Positions 6,970 to 15,728 of a stretch of 56,137 nt of DNA are shown here, in pieces; position 1 is the stretch's first letter; each line of letters starts with the position of its first letter. The translations under genes were made by a program, and so were the position numbers. A model generated the notes under the pieces. That model saw only the letters and a program-made list of their open reading frames with translations, did not search any database and was not told the origin of the DNA. The stretch is taken from NCBI GenBank assembly GCA_947623905.1, contig CANQHX010000005.1, positions 1-56,137 on the forward strand, given 5' to 3'. The DNA comes from an uncultured Lachnospiraceae bacterium. Its GTDB lineage: Bacteria; Bacillota; Clostridia; Lachnospirales; Lachnospiraceae.

Positions 6970-6985
6970 ACCCTATAGGGGTATA
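6967..6985. promoter_or_regulatory. CsoR operator
   Basis: TATACCCTATAGGGGTATA, an inverted repeat of the TACCC-N4-GGGTA kind bound by CsoR-family repressors. It covers the -10, so copper-free CsoR would block the promoter. Confidence 0.82.
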
Positions 6986-7018
6986 AGGTATATAATTTAA
7001 AACGGATTGGAGATTACC

Positions 7019-7315
7019 ATGGAGCAATGTGAGAACTGCCGGTTGAAGCACCGGGAAAAAGCAGAATATACGGATCTGATCGTGCGCCTGAACAAGATAG
7101 AGGGACAGGTACGGGGCATCCGGAATATGGTGGAGCAGGAGCGGTACTGCGCGGATATCCTCACCCAGGTGTCCGCCGTTCAGTCGGCTCTCAATTCGTT
7201 CAACAAGGTGCTGTTGGCCAATCATGTGCGCACCTGCGTGGCGGACGATATCCGGGACGGACGGGACGAAGCGGTGGATGAGCTGTGCGGCCTTCTGCAG
7301 AAGCTGATGAAATAA
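7019..7315 (+). CDS. csoR: Copper-sensing repressor CsoR
   Basis: A 98-residue all-helical repressor that releases DNA when it binds Cu(I). The family copper site is present as Cys in RYCADIL, His in LLANHVRTC 25 residues later and Cys 4 residues after that, the same C-x24-H-x3-C spacing as in characterised CsoR proteins. The N-terminal CENC and the family sequence RLNKIEGQVRGIRNMVE are also clear. ATG 7019 was chosen (GGAG 6 bases upstream) over TTG 7007. It is the first gene of an operon with copA and has a matching operator over its own promoter. Confidence 0.93.
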   Translation: MEQCENCRLKHREKAEYTDLIVRLNKIEGQVRGIRNMVEQERYCADILTQVSAVQSALNSFNKVLLANHVRTCVADDIRDGRDEAVDELCGLLQKLMK

Positions 7316-7461
7316 TGGACGCGCGCCCTCTTGAAAGCAGATGAAAGAGAGTGCGGCGTTTGTGACGGACCGTCGGCGCGTTCCGGGCATAGGCGCGCCG
7401 CAGCCTGGACAGACTAGGACATATAGACCGAAAACGCTGATAAAATGGAGTGAAGATTCAT

Positions 7462-9999
7462 ATGCAGCAATCATTTGACGTGACGGGCATGACCTGTTCT
7501 GCCTGCTCCTCCCGCGTGGAGAGCAGCGTGGCAAAGCTGGAGGGAGTGGATCAGGTTTCTGTCAATCTGCTCACCAACAGCATGAAAGTGACATACCGGG
7601 AAGATGTGCTGAGCGACGACGACATTATCAATACGGTAGTAAAGGCAGGGTACGGCGCTTCTGTAAAGGGAGCACACAGTACGGCCCCAGGGGAGAAAAC
7701 CGGGAGAAAGGGACCGAATCCCCAGCAGGAGCAGATCCGGGAGATGAAGATCCGGGTCATAGGGTCCTTTTGCTTTCTGATCCCTCTGATGTACATTTCC
7801 ATGAACCACATGATGAAGGAATATCTGGGCATACCTGTGCCGCAGTTTATCATGGATATCTTTCATGGAAAAGAAAATGTGATCACCTACGCGTTTGCCC
7901 AGTTCTTGCTGCTGCTTCCCATATTGTATCTCAACCGGAAGTATTTTCAGGTAGGATTCAAGACGCTGTTTCACGGCAGTCCCAATATGGATACGCTGAT
8001 CGCAATGGGTTCCCTGGCAGCTACGGTGTACGGTATCTTCGTGATCTTCCGGGTGAGTTTCGCCATGGGCCACGGCGACTGGACGGTGGTGGAGCATTAC
8101 AGCATGGACATTTATTTTGAGTCCGCGGGCACCATCCTGACGCTGATCACTCTGGGGAAATTCCTGGAGGCCCGCTCCAAGGGGAAGACAAGCGAAGCCA
8201 TAGAAAAACTCATCTCCCTGGCGCCGGAAACGGCGGTGGTAGAGCGGGACGGCACGGAAGGCATGTCCGGTATTGACGAATCCGCCATTACCGGGGAGAG
8301 TATCCCGGTGGAGAAAAAGCCGGGCGATACGGTCATTGCCGCCACCATCAACAAATCCGGTTTCCTGAAAGCAAGGGCCACCCGGGTGGGGGAGGATACT
8401 ACCCTGAGCCAGATCATCCGTCTGGTGGAGGAGGCCAGTTCCAGCAAGGCGCCTATCGCCAAGCTGGCAGATAAGATCGCGGGTATTTTTGTGCCCACGG
8501 TGATCACTATCGCTGTTATCGCCGCGGTGATCTGGTTGATCTGCGGCGCTGCGTTTGAATTTGCTCTGTCCATCGGCATCGCAGTGCTGGTGATCTCCTG
8601 TCCCTGCGCCCTTGGCCTTGCCACTCCGGTAGCCATCATGGTGGGCACGGGAAAAGGGGCGGAAAACGGCGTGCTCATCAAGTCGGGGGAAGCGCTGGAG
8701 ATCGCTCACAGCATTGATACGGTTGTGCTGGATAAGACGGGCACCATCACCGAAGGAAAGCCTGTCGTGACCGATGTGGTCCCTCTGGCGGAAGATCCGG
8801 AAACGCTTCTTTCCGTGGCGTACAGTCTGGAAAAATACAGCGAGCATCCTCTGGCGGAGGCTGTCTGCGCCCGCGGAGCGGAGCAGAAGCTGGAGCCCCG
8901 GCCCGTGGAAGAATTTCAGGCGGTTTTCGGCAGAGGCGTTCAGGGCGTGATCGACGGGCGCATGTACTACGGGGGAAATGAAGCGTTTCTTACAGAGCAG
9001 GGTATTGACACGAAACCGGCACAAGAAAAGCTTGCAGAGCTGGCAGATCAGGGAAAGACGCCTCTGCTGTTCGGGGATGAAACGCACCTGCTGGGCATAG
9101 TGGCCGTGGCGGATGTGGAGAAGCAGAGCAGCGTCCAGGCCGTAAGGCGGTTCGGGGAGATGGGCATTGATGTGGTCATGCTCACAGGAGACAATGAGCG
9201 GACGGCGAAAGCCATGCAGAAGCGCATGGGCATCGGCCATGTGATCGCCCAGGTGCGGCCGGAGGAGAAGGAACAGAAGATCGCCGCCCTGCAGCAGGAG
9301 GGCCACAAGGTGGCCATGGTAGGCGACGGCATCAACGACGCGCCGGCTCTTGCCCGGGCGGACGTAGGCATTGCCATCGGCGCCGGCACAGATGTGGCCA
9401 TCGAGAGCGCGGATATTGTGCTGATGAAAAACAATCTGCTGGACGCCGTCACCGCCGTCAATTTAAGCAAGGCAGTGATCCGCAACATCAAGGAAAACCT
9501 GTTCTGGGCATTTTTCTATAACAGCATCGGCATCCCTCTGGCCGCCGGGGTGCTGTACAATGCCCTGGGGCTGAAGCTCAACCCCATGTTCGCGGCGGCC
9601 GCCATGAGCTTAAGCAGCGTGTGCGTAGTGACAAACGCCCTGCGGCTGAAGCTGTTCAAAACGGAAAGCAGCCGGACGGCAGGACCGTCCGATGCAGGAT
9701 CTGTCCCGGCAGGGCAGACCGGTAATACAACAAATAACAATCAGGAGGAGAAGAAAATGTTTGGAAAGAAAAAAGAGACAAGCGATGTGACCATGAAGGT
9801 AACGGGTATGATGTGCGAGCACTGTGAGGCAGCTGTTACGAAAGCCCTTCTGGCTGTGGACGGCGTGGCCGATGTGAAGGCGGATCACAAGAAGAACTGC
9901 GTGGCCGTAAACTTTGCCGAGGGCAGCCAGGCGCCGGACGACGCGCTGAAAGCCGCAGTGGAGGAAGCAGGATATGTAGTAGAAGGAATCACAAGGTAA
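7462..9999 (+). CDS. copA: Copper-exporting P1B-type ATPase CopA fused to a CopZ-like domain
   Basis: Pumps Cu(I) out of the cell. 845 residues: N-terminal metal-binding domain (MTCSAC at 10-15), eight expected membrane helices, TGES near 276, the CPC transport motif (SCPCALG) near 379, DKTGT phosphorylation site near 423, EHPLAEA, GDGINDAPA, and a second metal-binding domain at the C-terminus (MMCEHC near 783). Odd: between VVERDGTE and GMSGIDES (around residue 265) about 28-30 residues expected in the actuator domain, with the GD..V.PG..IP.DG stretch, are missing in frame. Odd: the C-terminal domain has its own AGGAGG and ATG (9757). ATG 7462 follows GGAGTG; an upstream GTG at 7450 lies within that site. 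Confidence 0.93.
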   Translation: MQQSFDVTGMTCSACSSRVESSVAKLEGVDQVSVNLLTNSMKVTYREDVLSDDDIINTVVKAGYGASVKGAHSTAPGEKTGRKGPNPQQEQIREMKIRVIGSFCFLIPLMYISMNHMMKEYLGIPVPQFIMDIFHGKENVITYAFAQFLLLLPILYLNRKYFQVGFKTLFHGSPNMDTLIAMGSLAATVYGIFVIFRVSFAMGHGDWTVVEHYSMDIYFESAGTILTLITLGKFLEARSKGKTSEAIEKLISLAPETAVVERDGTEGMSGIDESAITGESIPVEKKPGDTVIAATINKSGFLKARATRVGEDTTLSQIIRLVEEASSSKAPIAKLADKIAGIFVPTVITIAVIAAVIWLICGAAFEFALSIGIAVLVISCPCALGLATPVAIMVGTGKGAENGVLIKSGEALEIAHSIDTVVLDKTGTITEGKPVVTDVVPLAEDPETLLSVAYSLEKYSEHPLAEAVCARGAEQKLEPRPVEEFQAVFGRGVQGVIDGRMYYGGNEAFLTEQGIDTKPAQEKLAELADQGKTPLLFGDETHLLGIVAVADVEKQSSVQAVRRFGEMGIDVVMLTGDNERTAKAMQKRMGIGHVIAQVRPEEKEQKIAALQQEGHKVAMVGDGINDAPALARADVGIAIGAGTDVAIESADIVLMKNNLLDAVTAVNLSKAVIRNIKENLFWAFFYNSIGIPLAAGVLYNALGLKLNPMFAAAAMSLSSVCVVTNALRLKLFKTESSRTAGPSDAGSVPAGQTGNTTNNNQEEKKMFGKKKETSDVTMKVTGMMCEHCEAAVTKALLAVDGVADVKADHKKNCVAVNFAEGSQAPDDALKAAVEEAGYVVEGITR
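9757..9999 (+). CDS. Putative internal start giving a free CopZ-like copper chaperone
   Basis: Inside the copA frame, a perfect AGGAGG (9743-9748) stands 8 bases before ATG 9757. Initiation there would give an 80-residue protein, MFGKKKETSDVTMKVTGMMC onward, with a single heavy-metal-associated domain and the CEHC copper motif. This matches separate copper chaperones that in many Clostridia follow copA as their own gene. Here no stop codon separates the two, so both a fusion and a free chaperone could be made from one frame. A separate product is inferred only from the ribosome site and the domain boundary. Confidence 0.6.
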   Translation: MFGKKKETSDVTMKVTGMMCEHCEAAVTKALLAVDGVADVKADHKKNCVAVNFAEGSQAPDDALKAAVEEAGYVVEGITR

Positions 10000-10051
10000 G
10001 ACGCGGCAGGGGGACTTCCGCCGTGTAAACGCTTTGATATGAGGAAACAGT

Positions 10052-10636
10052 ATGAAATGCAGCCGTGATTTTTATAATCGGGATGTGCTGACGGTAGCGG
10101 AGGAGCTTCTCGGAAAAGTCCTTGTCCATGTAACGCCGGAAGGCGTTACAAAGGGCAGGATCGTGGAGGTGGAGGCCTACGACGGCGCTGTGGACAAAGC
10201 GGCCCATTCCTATCCGAATCTCCGCACCGGGCGTACGGAAGTGCAGTTTGGTCAGGGAGGATACGCATATGTGTATCTGATCTACGGGATGTACCATTGC
10301 ATGAACATTGTGGTGAACACAGAGGGAAAGCCGGAGGTGGTGCTGCTGCGGGCCCTGGAGCCCGTGGAAGGGATCGGGCTGATGAAGCGCCGCCGCGGCA
10401 CGGACAAGATCCGGCAGCTCTGCAGCGGTCCCGGAAAGCTGACCCAGGCCATGGGCATTACGAGAGAGCATTACGGCCACGATCTGTGCAGCGGGGATTT
10501 ATACCTGGAGGACGGGCCGGCGGTGCCGGAGGAACAGATCCTCCGCACAAAACGTATCAATATCGACTACGCGGAGGAAGCAAGAGAATTTCTCTGGCGC
10601 TTCGCAGAAAAAGACAGTCCCTATGTCTCAAAATAA
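10052..10636 (+). CDS. DNA-3-methyladenine glycosylase, AAG/MPG type
   Basis: Removes alkylated purines such as 3-methyladenine from DNA, starting base-excision repair. 194 residues, the usual length. Family marks: EVEAYDGAVDKAAHSY near 38-53, with the catalytic Glu of the E-A-Y segment, and YAYVYLIYGMYHCMNIVVN near 72-90. Start ATG 10052 follows GAGGAAACAGT. It stands 52 bases after copA, possibly read through from that operon, and ends in a terminator overlapping its stop. Confidence 0.93.
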   Translation: MKCSRDFYNRDVLTVAEELLGKVLVHVTPEGVTKGRIVEVEAYDGAVDKAAHSYPNLRTGRTEVQFGQGGYAYVYLIYGMYHCMNIVVNTEGKPEVVLLRALEPVEGIGLMKRRRGTDKIRQLCSGPGKLTQAMGITREHYGHDLCSGDLYLEDGPAVPEEQILRTKRINIDYAEEAREFLWRFAEKDSPYVSK

Positions 10637-10651
10637 GGGACTGTCTTTTTT
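10606..10651 (+). terminator. Intrinsic terminator of the glycosylase gene
   Basis: AAAGACAGTCCCT pairs with AGGGACTGTCTTT around a loop containing the stop codon, followed by a U-run ending near 10651. Confidence 0.85.
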
Positions 10652-10670
10652 ATATGAGGTGTCGGACCGG

Positions 10671-11291
10671 TCAGACGGACGCTTCCTCGCCGGACGGCGT
10701 TATTTTGTTTCCCGGCACAGCCGTGTCCTCTTCATGGAACAGCAGCCCGCCAAAATAAGTGACGGTGTTTTTCCCGTTGATGTAATTCATGCCGGCCTGC
10801 TCTGCCAGCTTGTATACGTACAGCCCCATTCCCTCCAGGGCGGGATGCAGCTGGTCGGGAAAACGGCAGGGGGCGTCCGGATAGGTACATGTGCCGCATG
10901 TATTGCAGCCTTCATTGCCTAACAGGAAATAGTCGGTGAAATATTGTTTGGCCAATGTATTTATATTGTGGCAGATATGGCCGAACTGTTCCATGCCGTT
11001 CAGCATGCCGGGATAGTCGAAGCTGTCGTCCAGGGCGAATACCTGATTAAATACAAGCATGTGGCTGTACGAGAGGCATCTGGCTTCGCATTCTTCCAAT
11101 GTGCCGATGGCAGGAGGGCAGGCCCAGCTTTTTTTGTATCGCCCGCATACGTTGTCCTCACACATTTTGCGCACATCCGCGGAAAATTCCAGATCTTTCG
11201 TGGGGATGATCCCGTGCTGGAAGATACCGGGCGTCTCCAGCTGAGAAAACAGCCGGTTAAAAAATGCATTCCATAAATCGTTGTTTTTCAT
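10671..11291 (-). CDS. DUF2284 family cysteine-rich protein
   Basis: 206 residues resembling the DUF2284 family of predicted metal-binding proteins. Cysteines are concentrated in two clusters: CEDNVCGRYKKSWACPP near 44-60, and GCNTCGTCTYPDAPCRFP near 128-145, a pattern that could hold an Fe-S cluster. No signal peptide. ATG 11291 has AAAGGAC 4-10 bases upstream and a good promoter at 11330-11358. It is convergent with the mpg gene. The biochemical role is unknown. Confidence 0.82.
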   Translation of the reverse strand: MKNNDLWNAFFNRLFSQLETPGIFQHGIIPTKDLEFSADVRKMCEDNVCGRYKKSWACPPAIGTLEECEARCLSYSHMLVFNQVFALDDSFDYPGMLNGMEQFGHICHNINTLAKQYFTDYFLLGNEGCNTCGTCTYPDAPCRFPDQLHPALEGMGLYVYKLAEQAGMNYINGKNTVTYFGGLLFHEEDTAVPGNKITPSGEEASV

Positions 11292-11329
11292 GTCTGTCCT
11301 TTCTCTTTACGTGTGATCTGCTTTTATCC

Positions 11330-11358
11330 ATTATACTTCCGGTTTTTGATTTATACAA
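11330..11358 (-). promoter_or_regulatory. Promoter of the DUF2284 gene
   Basis: Reverse strand TTGTAT (11358-11353), 17-base spacer, TATAAT (11335-11330). Confidence 0.72.
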
Positions 11359-11478
11359 CAAAAGTCCCGTTTTTTTGCGAAAACATTTGACATTTTTCCG
11401 GGAATTGTTCAAACTATATGGAGGAAATAAGGATCTGGAGGAGAAGGGCGCCGCGCCCGTTTTGGAAAAGAGGAGATC

Positions 11479-12588
11479 ATGGATTATAATAAAAGGATGA
11501 TAAAGCTGTGTGACCAGCTGCTTTCGGATGCGGACAGCGTGTCCCGCCACAATTGGATGTATGAGGACGGGGTGCTGCTGGAGGCGCTTTACAGGGCAGG
11601 AGGACTGCATGAGGACGCCCGCATCCTGCCTTATCTGAAAGGGTATGTGGATACGTTTGTCACGGAGGACGGAAGGCTCCCCTGTATCGAGAACCGTCCC
11701 TCCAGCGCGGACTGCCTCAACAACGGCAAAGTGATCATGACGGTATATGAGACTCTGGGCGGAGAGCGGTATGAAAAGGTCCTGCGGTACCTGTATGATT
11801 ATATCGGCAGGCACCCGCGTCTTACGGGCAGCAGGGGATTTGCCCACAAAGTGGTGTATCCCGATCAGATGTGGCTGGACGGCCTGTATATGATGGAGCC
11901 TCTGTACGCCCGGCTTATCCGGCTGTTCGGACCGGAAAAGCGGTATGAAGATGTGGGCGAACAGTTTGCTCTGATACTGAAATATGCCTATGACGAAGAA
12001 AAACAGCTGTTTTACCACGCCTACGATCACAGCAGGCGCATGTTCTGGAGTGATGATGTGACAGGCTGTTCTCCCTGCTTCTGGGGCCGGGCTATGGGAT
12101 GGCTTTCCATGGCGGCGGTGGACTGTCTGGACGTGCTGCCGGATCAGCGGCCCGAGCGGAAGATCCTCACGGACCTGCTGAAAAAGCTGGCTGCCGGGCT
12201 GGCCCGGTATCAGGACGGGGACGGGTTGTGGCATCAGGTAGTGGACCAGGTCGGCAGAGAGGGAAATTATCAGGAGGCAAGCTGCTCCTGCATGTTTGTG
12301 TACAGTTTGAAGAAAAGTGTGAGAAAAGGATACATAGACCCGGTTTATGAACAGGCGGCGGATAAGGGAATGGAAGGCATTTTCCGCCGGCTGGTGACAG
12401 AAGACGAAGCGGGGAAGCTCCATATAAAAAATGTGTGTCTTGTGGCAGGCCTCGGACCGGAAAAAAAGCCCTGGCGAAACGGCACTTATGAATACTACAT
12501 CAGCGAGCCGGTGGTGGAGGACGACAACAAAGCCAGGGGCCCCCTTCTGCTGGCCCTTGGGGAATATGCCGCTGTCCGGAACCGGTAA
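11479..12588 (+). CDS. Glycoside hydrolase family 105/88-like unsaturated uronyl hydrolase
   Basis: Likely removes unsaturated uronic acid residues left by polysaccharide lyases, for example from rhamnogalacturonan. 369 residues forming an (alpha/alpha)6 barrel. Marks include DQMWLDGLYMMEPLYARL near 131-148, whose Asp matches the catalytic position of YteR-type enzymes, and PCFWGRAMGWLSMAAVD near 199-215. No signal peptide, so it is cytosolic. ATG 11479 follows AGAGGAG. It stands alone: no lyase, transporter or sugar regulator is adjacent. Exact substrate unknown. Confidence 0.87.
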   Translation: MDYNKRMIKLCDQLLSDADSVSRHNWMYEDGVLLEALYRAGGLHEDARILPYLKGYVDTFVTEDGRLPCIENRPSSADCLNNGKVIMTVYETLGGERYEKVLRYLYDYIGRHPRLTGSRGFAHKVVYPDQMWLDGLYMMEPLYARLIRLFGPEKRYEDVGEQFALILKYAYDEEKQLFYHAYDHSRRMFWSDDVTGCSPCFWGRAMGWLSMAAVDCLDVLPDQRPERKILTDLLKKLAAGLARYQDGDGLWHQVVDQVGREGNYQEASCSCMFVYSLKKSVRKGYIDPVYEQAADKGMEGIFRRLVTEDEAGKLHIKNVCLVAGLGPEKKPWRNGTYEYYISEPVVEDDNKARGPLLLALGEYAAVRNR

Positions 12589-12644
12589 ATGCCGGAAAAA
12601 CAGGCAAAACAAGCCTTTTTGAGCAAAAAGATTGTAATTAATGA

Positions 12645-12673
12645 TTGCTTTTCACCGGGGAAATTACTATAAT
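12645..12673 (+). promoter_or_regulatory. Promoter of rel
   Basis: TTGCTT (12645-12650), 17-base spacer, TATAAT (12668-12673). Confidence 0.78.
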
Positions 12674-12721
12674 AGAATATAAATTTTATTTTCGGACAGT
12701 TGGAAAAGGGAGTTGTGATTC

Positions 12722-15034
12722 ATGCGGGAAGAGCAGCTGGAGAGTACGAAACAGAATATGGACACCATCAGCCAGATGCTGGAAAAGGAAATGGGAAACC
12801 GGGCTATCATTGATACTGCGGATTTTACAGATCTTGAAGTGCTGAAGCAGAACCTCTATGACCGGATCCGGGCGTATCACCCTTCTGAAGATATACACCT
12901 GATAAAAAGAGCATACAAACTGGCAAAGCGGGCCCATGAGGGCCAGTTCAGAAAATCCGGGGAGCCTTACATCATCCACCCTTTGAGTGTGGCGCTGATC
13001 CTGTCGGATCTGGAGATGGATAAGGAGACCATCGTGGCCGGGCTGCTTCACGATGTTGTGGAGGACACCGATGTGACCCTCCAGCAGCTTTCCCAGGAAT
13101 TCAGCTCGGAGGTGGCGCTGCTTGTAGACGGCGTTACCAAGCTGAGACAGCGGATGAAATATAAAAATGATAAGGTGGAGATGCAGGCGGAGAACCTGCG
13201 GAAGATGTTCCTCGCCATGGCGAAGGACATCCGGGTCGTGATCATCAAGCTGGCGGACCGGCTCCACAATATGCGGACGCTGAAATACCAGCCCCCCGAA
13301 AAGCAGAAGGATATTTCCCGCGAGACAATGGACATATACGCGCCCATTGCCCAGCGCCTTGGTATCGCCAGGGTGAAGACGGAGCTGGACGATCTCTCCC
13401 TGCGGTATCTTCAGCCGGAGGTGTATTTTGACCTGGTGTCCCAGATCCGGCAGCGGCAGGACTGGCGGGACCGGTATGTGAAGGATATTGCGGACCAGGT
13501 GGCTCAGCACATTGAAGCGGCGGGCATCAAGGCAAAGGTGAAGAGCCGCGTAAAGCACCTGTTCAGCATTTACAAAAAGATGGTCAACCAGGATAAGACA
13601 CTGGACCAGATATATGATCTGTTCGCGGTGCGGGTCATCGTGGAATCCGTGAAGGACTGTTATGCTGCCCTGGGTGTGATCCATGAGGTGTACACCCCTA
13701 TCCCCGGGCGGTTCAAGGACTATATCGCCATGCCGAAGCCCAACATGTACCAGTCTCTCCACACCACCCTCATCGGTCCCAGCGGACAGCCTTTTGAAGT
13801 GCAGATCCGCACCTTTGAGATGGATAAGACGGCAGAATACGGTATTGCCGCTCACTGGAAATATAAGGAGGCCTCCAACGGCAGGAAGGTGGACGCCAGG
13901 GAGGAGGAGAAGCTCAGCTGGCTGCGCCAGATACTGGAGTGGCAGCAGGACCTGTCCGACAACCATGAGTTCCTGGATATGCTGAAGAGCGATCTGGATC
14001 TGTTTTCCGACCAGGTATACTGCTTTACCCCTACAGGCGACGTGAAGACCCTTCCCGTGGGCTCTACGCCGATTGATTTTGCCTACGCCATCCATTCCGC
14101 CGTGGGCAATAAGATGATCGGCGCCAGGGTGAACAACCGGCTGGTGCCCATCGAGTATGTGATCCAGAACGGCGACCGCATTGAGATCCTTACCTCGCAG
14201 AATTCCAACGGCCCCAGCCGCGACTGGCTGGCGCTGGTGAAGAGCACACAGGCCAAGAGCAAGATCAACCAGTGGTTCAAATCCCAGTTCAAGGAAGAAA
14301 ATATCGTCAAGGGCAAGGATATGCTTGTCCAGTACTGTAAGGTGAAGTCCATCGATCTGGGTAAGATCAACAAGTCGGAATACCAGAAAAAAGTCATGCA
14401 GAAGTACGGCTTTAAGGACTGGGATTCTGTCATGGCCGCTCTGGGACATGGCGGCCTGAAGGAAGGACAGATTGTCAATAAGCTCCAGGAAGAGTACAAC
14501 AAGGCCAATCCTAAGGTGCTCACCGATGCCGATGTGCTGGAAAATGCAGGCAGCTCTTCGAGAAAGACTGTCAGCAGCCGGGGCGGCATTATCGTGCGGG
14601 GCGTGCACGACGTGTCCGTCCATTACCCCAAGTGCTGCAACCCGGTGCCGGGGGATGAGATCATCGGCTTTGTGACAAGGGGGCGCGGCGTGTCCATTCA
14701 CCGCACCGACTGTATCAATATCCTCTCTCTGCCTGACCCGGAACGGGAGCGGCTCATAGAGGCTGAATGGGCGGAGCCGGACAAAAATGATGAAAAGGCT
14801 CTGTACAGTACGGAGATCATCATATACTGCGACAACCGCAGCGGCCTGCTGGCGGATATCTCCAAGATACTGACCGAGCGGAACATTGACATTACATCCG
14901 TCAATACCCGCACGAGCAAACAGGGCAAGGCCACCATCGGCATGTGCTTTGACATCAGTTCCAAGGCGGAACTGGATTCCATCATCACAAGGCTCATGAA
15001 GGTGGACAGTGTGATAGATATAGAGAGAGCGTAG
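12722..15034 (+). CDS. rel: Bifunctional (p)ppGpp synthetase/hydrolase Rel
   Basis: Makes and degrades the stringent-response alarmone (p)ppGpp. 770 residues, standard for the long RSH class. Domains in order: HD hydrolase (IIHPLSVA near 83, LLHDVVEDT near 107-115), synthetase (RFKDYIAMPKPNMYQSLH near 330-347), TGS (CFTPTGDVKTLPVGSTPIDF near 434), a conserved central part with CCNPVPGDEIIGF, and a C-terminal ACT domain (about 695-770, SGLLADISKILTERNIDI). Both active sites look intact. ATG 12722 follows AAGGGAG. It has its own promoter and begins a run of housekeeping genes. Confidence 0.97.
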   Translation: MREEQLESTKQNMDTISQMLEKEMGNRAIIDTADFTDLEVLKQNLYDRIRAYHPSEDIHLIKRAYKLAKRAHEGQFRKSGEPYIIHPLSVALILSDLEMDKETIVAGLLHDVVEDTDVTLQQLSQEFSSEVALLVDGVTKLRQRMKYKNDKVEMQAENLRKMFLAMAKDIRVVIIKLADRLHNMRTLKYQPPEKQKDISRETMDIYAPIAQRLGIARVKTELDDLSLRYLQPEVYFDLVSQIRQRQDWRDRYVKDIADQVAQHIEAAGIKAKVKSRVKHLFSIYKKMVNQDKTLDQIYDLFAVRVIVESVKDCYAALGVIHEVYTPIPGRFKDYIAMPKPNMYQSLHTTLIGPSGQPFEVQIRTFEMDKTAEYGIAAHWKYKEASNGRKVDAREEEKLSWLRQILEWQQDLSDNHEFLDMLKSDLDLFSDQVYCFTPTGDVKTLPVGSTPIDFAYAIHSAVGNKMIGARVNNRLVPIEYVIQNGDRIEILTSQNSNGPSRDWLALVKSTQAKSKINQWFKSQFKEENIVKGKDMLVQYCKVKSIDLGKINKSEYQKKVMQKYGFKDWDSVMAALGHGGLKEGQIVNKLQEEYNKANPKVLTDADVLENAGSSSRKTVSSRGGIIVRGVHDVSVHYPKCCNPVPGDEIIGFVTRGRGVSIHRTDCINILSLPDPERERLIEAEWAEPDKNDEKALYSTEIIIYCDNRSGLLADISKILTERNIDITSVNTRTSKQGKATIGMCFDISSKAELDSIITRLMKVDSVIDIERA

Positions 15035-15083
15035 AGAAGAATGACGGCGCAGAGCCAGAGGACGGTTCTGCCGGGGAGCGGGA

Positions 15084-15728
15084 ATGAAGAACAGTATGCT
15101 GTGCAGGATCAGACATATGGTGCTGGGAGACGTCCAGACCAACTGCTATATCGTTTACTGTCAGGAGACCGGACAGGGCGTGGTCATAGACCCGGCCGAT
15201 GAAGCGGGGCGGATCATGGAGGCCTGCGGCGAGCTTCACGTGGAGCCGGCGGCCATTCTGCTGACTCACGGCCACTTTGACCATTTCATGGCGGCAGGCG
15301 CGCTGCGGGAAAAGTACGGGATCTCTGTGTATGTCCATGAAAAGGATATGGAACTGGCGGCGGATCCTTCTCTCAACGCTTCCGGGGCCTTTGGCTGGAA
15401 TGAGGCCCTGCGGGCCGATAAGACAGTAGCGGACGGGCAGGTGCTCCGGCTGGCAGGGCTGGAGTTTAAAGTGCTGGCCACGCCGGGCCATACCGCCGGA
15501 GGCGTGTGCTATTATATAGAAAATCAGGGCATTTTATTCAGCGGGGATACATTGTTTGCCCAGTCTGTGGGCAGGACGGATCTTCCCACCGGAAGCTACG
15601 GCACGCTGACGCGGTCCATCCGGGAAAAGCTGGCGGTGCTGCCGGACGATACGAAGGTTTTTCCCGGCCATGGCCCTTCTACAACTATCGGATATGAAAA
15701 ACGGTACAATCCGTTTCTTACATTATGA
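15084..15728 (+). CDS. MBL-fold metallo-hydrolase (glyoxalase II-like)
   Basis: 214 residues. The metallo-beta-lactamase metal site is THGHFDHF near 66-73 (HxHxDH). Later histidines are in ATPGHTAGGVCY near 133-144, the Asp in LFSGDTLFAQSVGRTD near 151-166, and the last His in FPGHGPST near 193-200. This set fits the YcbL/glyoxalase II-like branch that cleaves thioesters. GGGGAG stands 5 bases before ATG 15084. Its last four bases overlap the start of hemZ, so the two are translationally coupled. The natural substrate is uncertain. Confidence 0.9.
   Translation: MKNSMLCRIRHMVLGDVQTNCYIVYCQETGQGVVIDPADEAGRIMEACGELHVEPAAILLTHGHFDHFMAAGALREKYGISVYVHEKDMELAADPSLNASGAFGWNEALRADKTVADGQVLRLAGLEFKVLATPGHTAGGVCYYIENQGILFSGDTLFAQSVGRTDLPTGSYGTLTRSIREKLAVLPDDTKVFPGHGPSTTIGYEKRYNPFLTL

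Noticed and set aside
7471-9306. 611-codon open frame on the - strand opposite copA
   Set aside because: It lies wholly inside copA; the product is rich in His, Arg and Gln as expected of an antisense frame in GC-rich coding DNA, with no motif and no ribosome site.
11387-11421. TTGACA at 11387-11392 as promoter of the GH105-like gene
   Set aside because: The nearest -10-like TATATG is 23 bases away, outside normal spacing; no convincing -10 at 16-19 bases.
12686-15142. 818-codon open frame on the - strand opposite rel
   Set aside because: Mirror frame of a strongly conserved gene; no recognisable domain.
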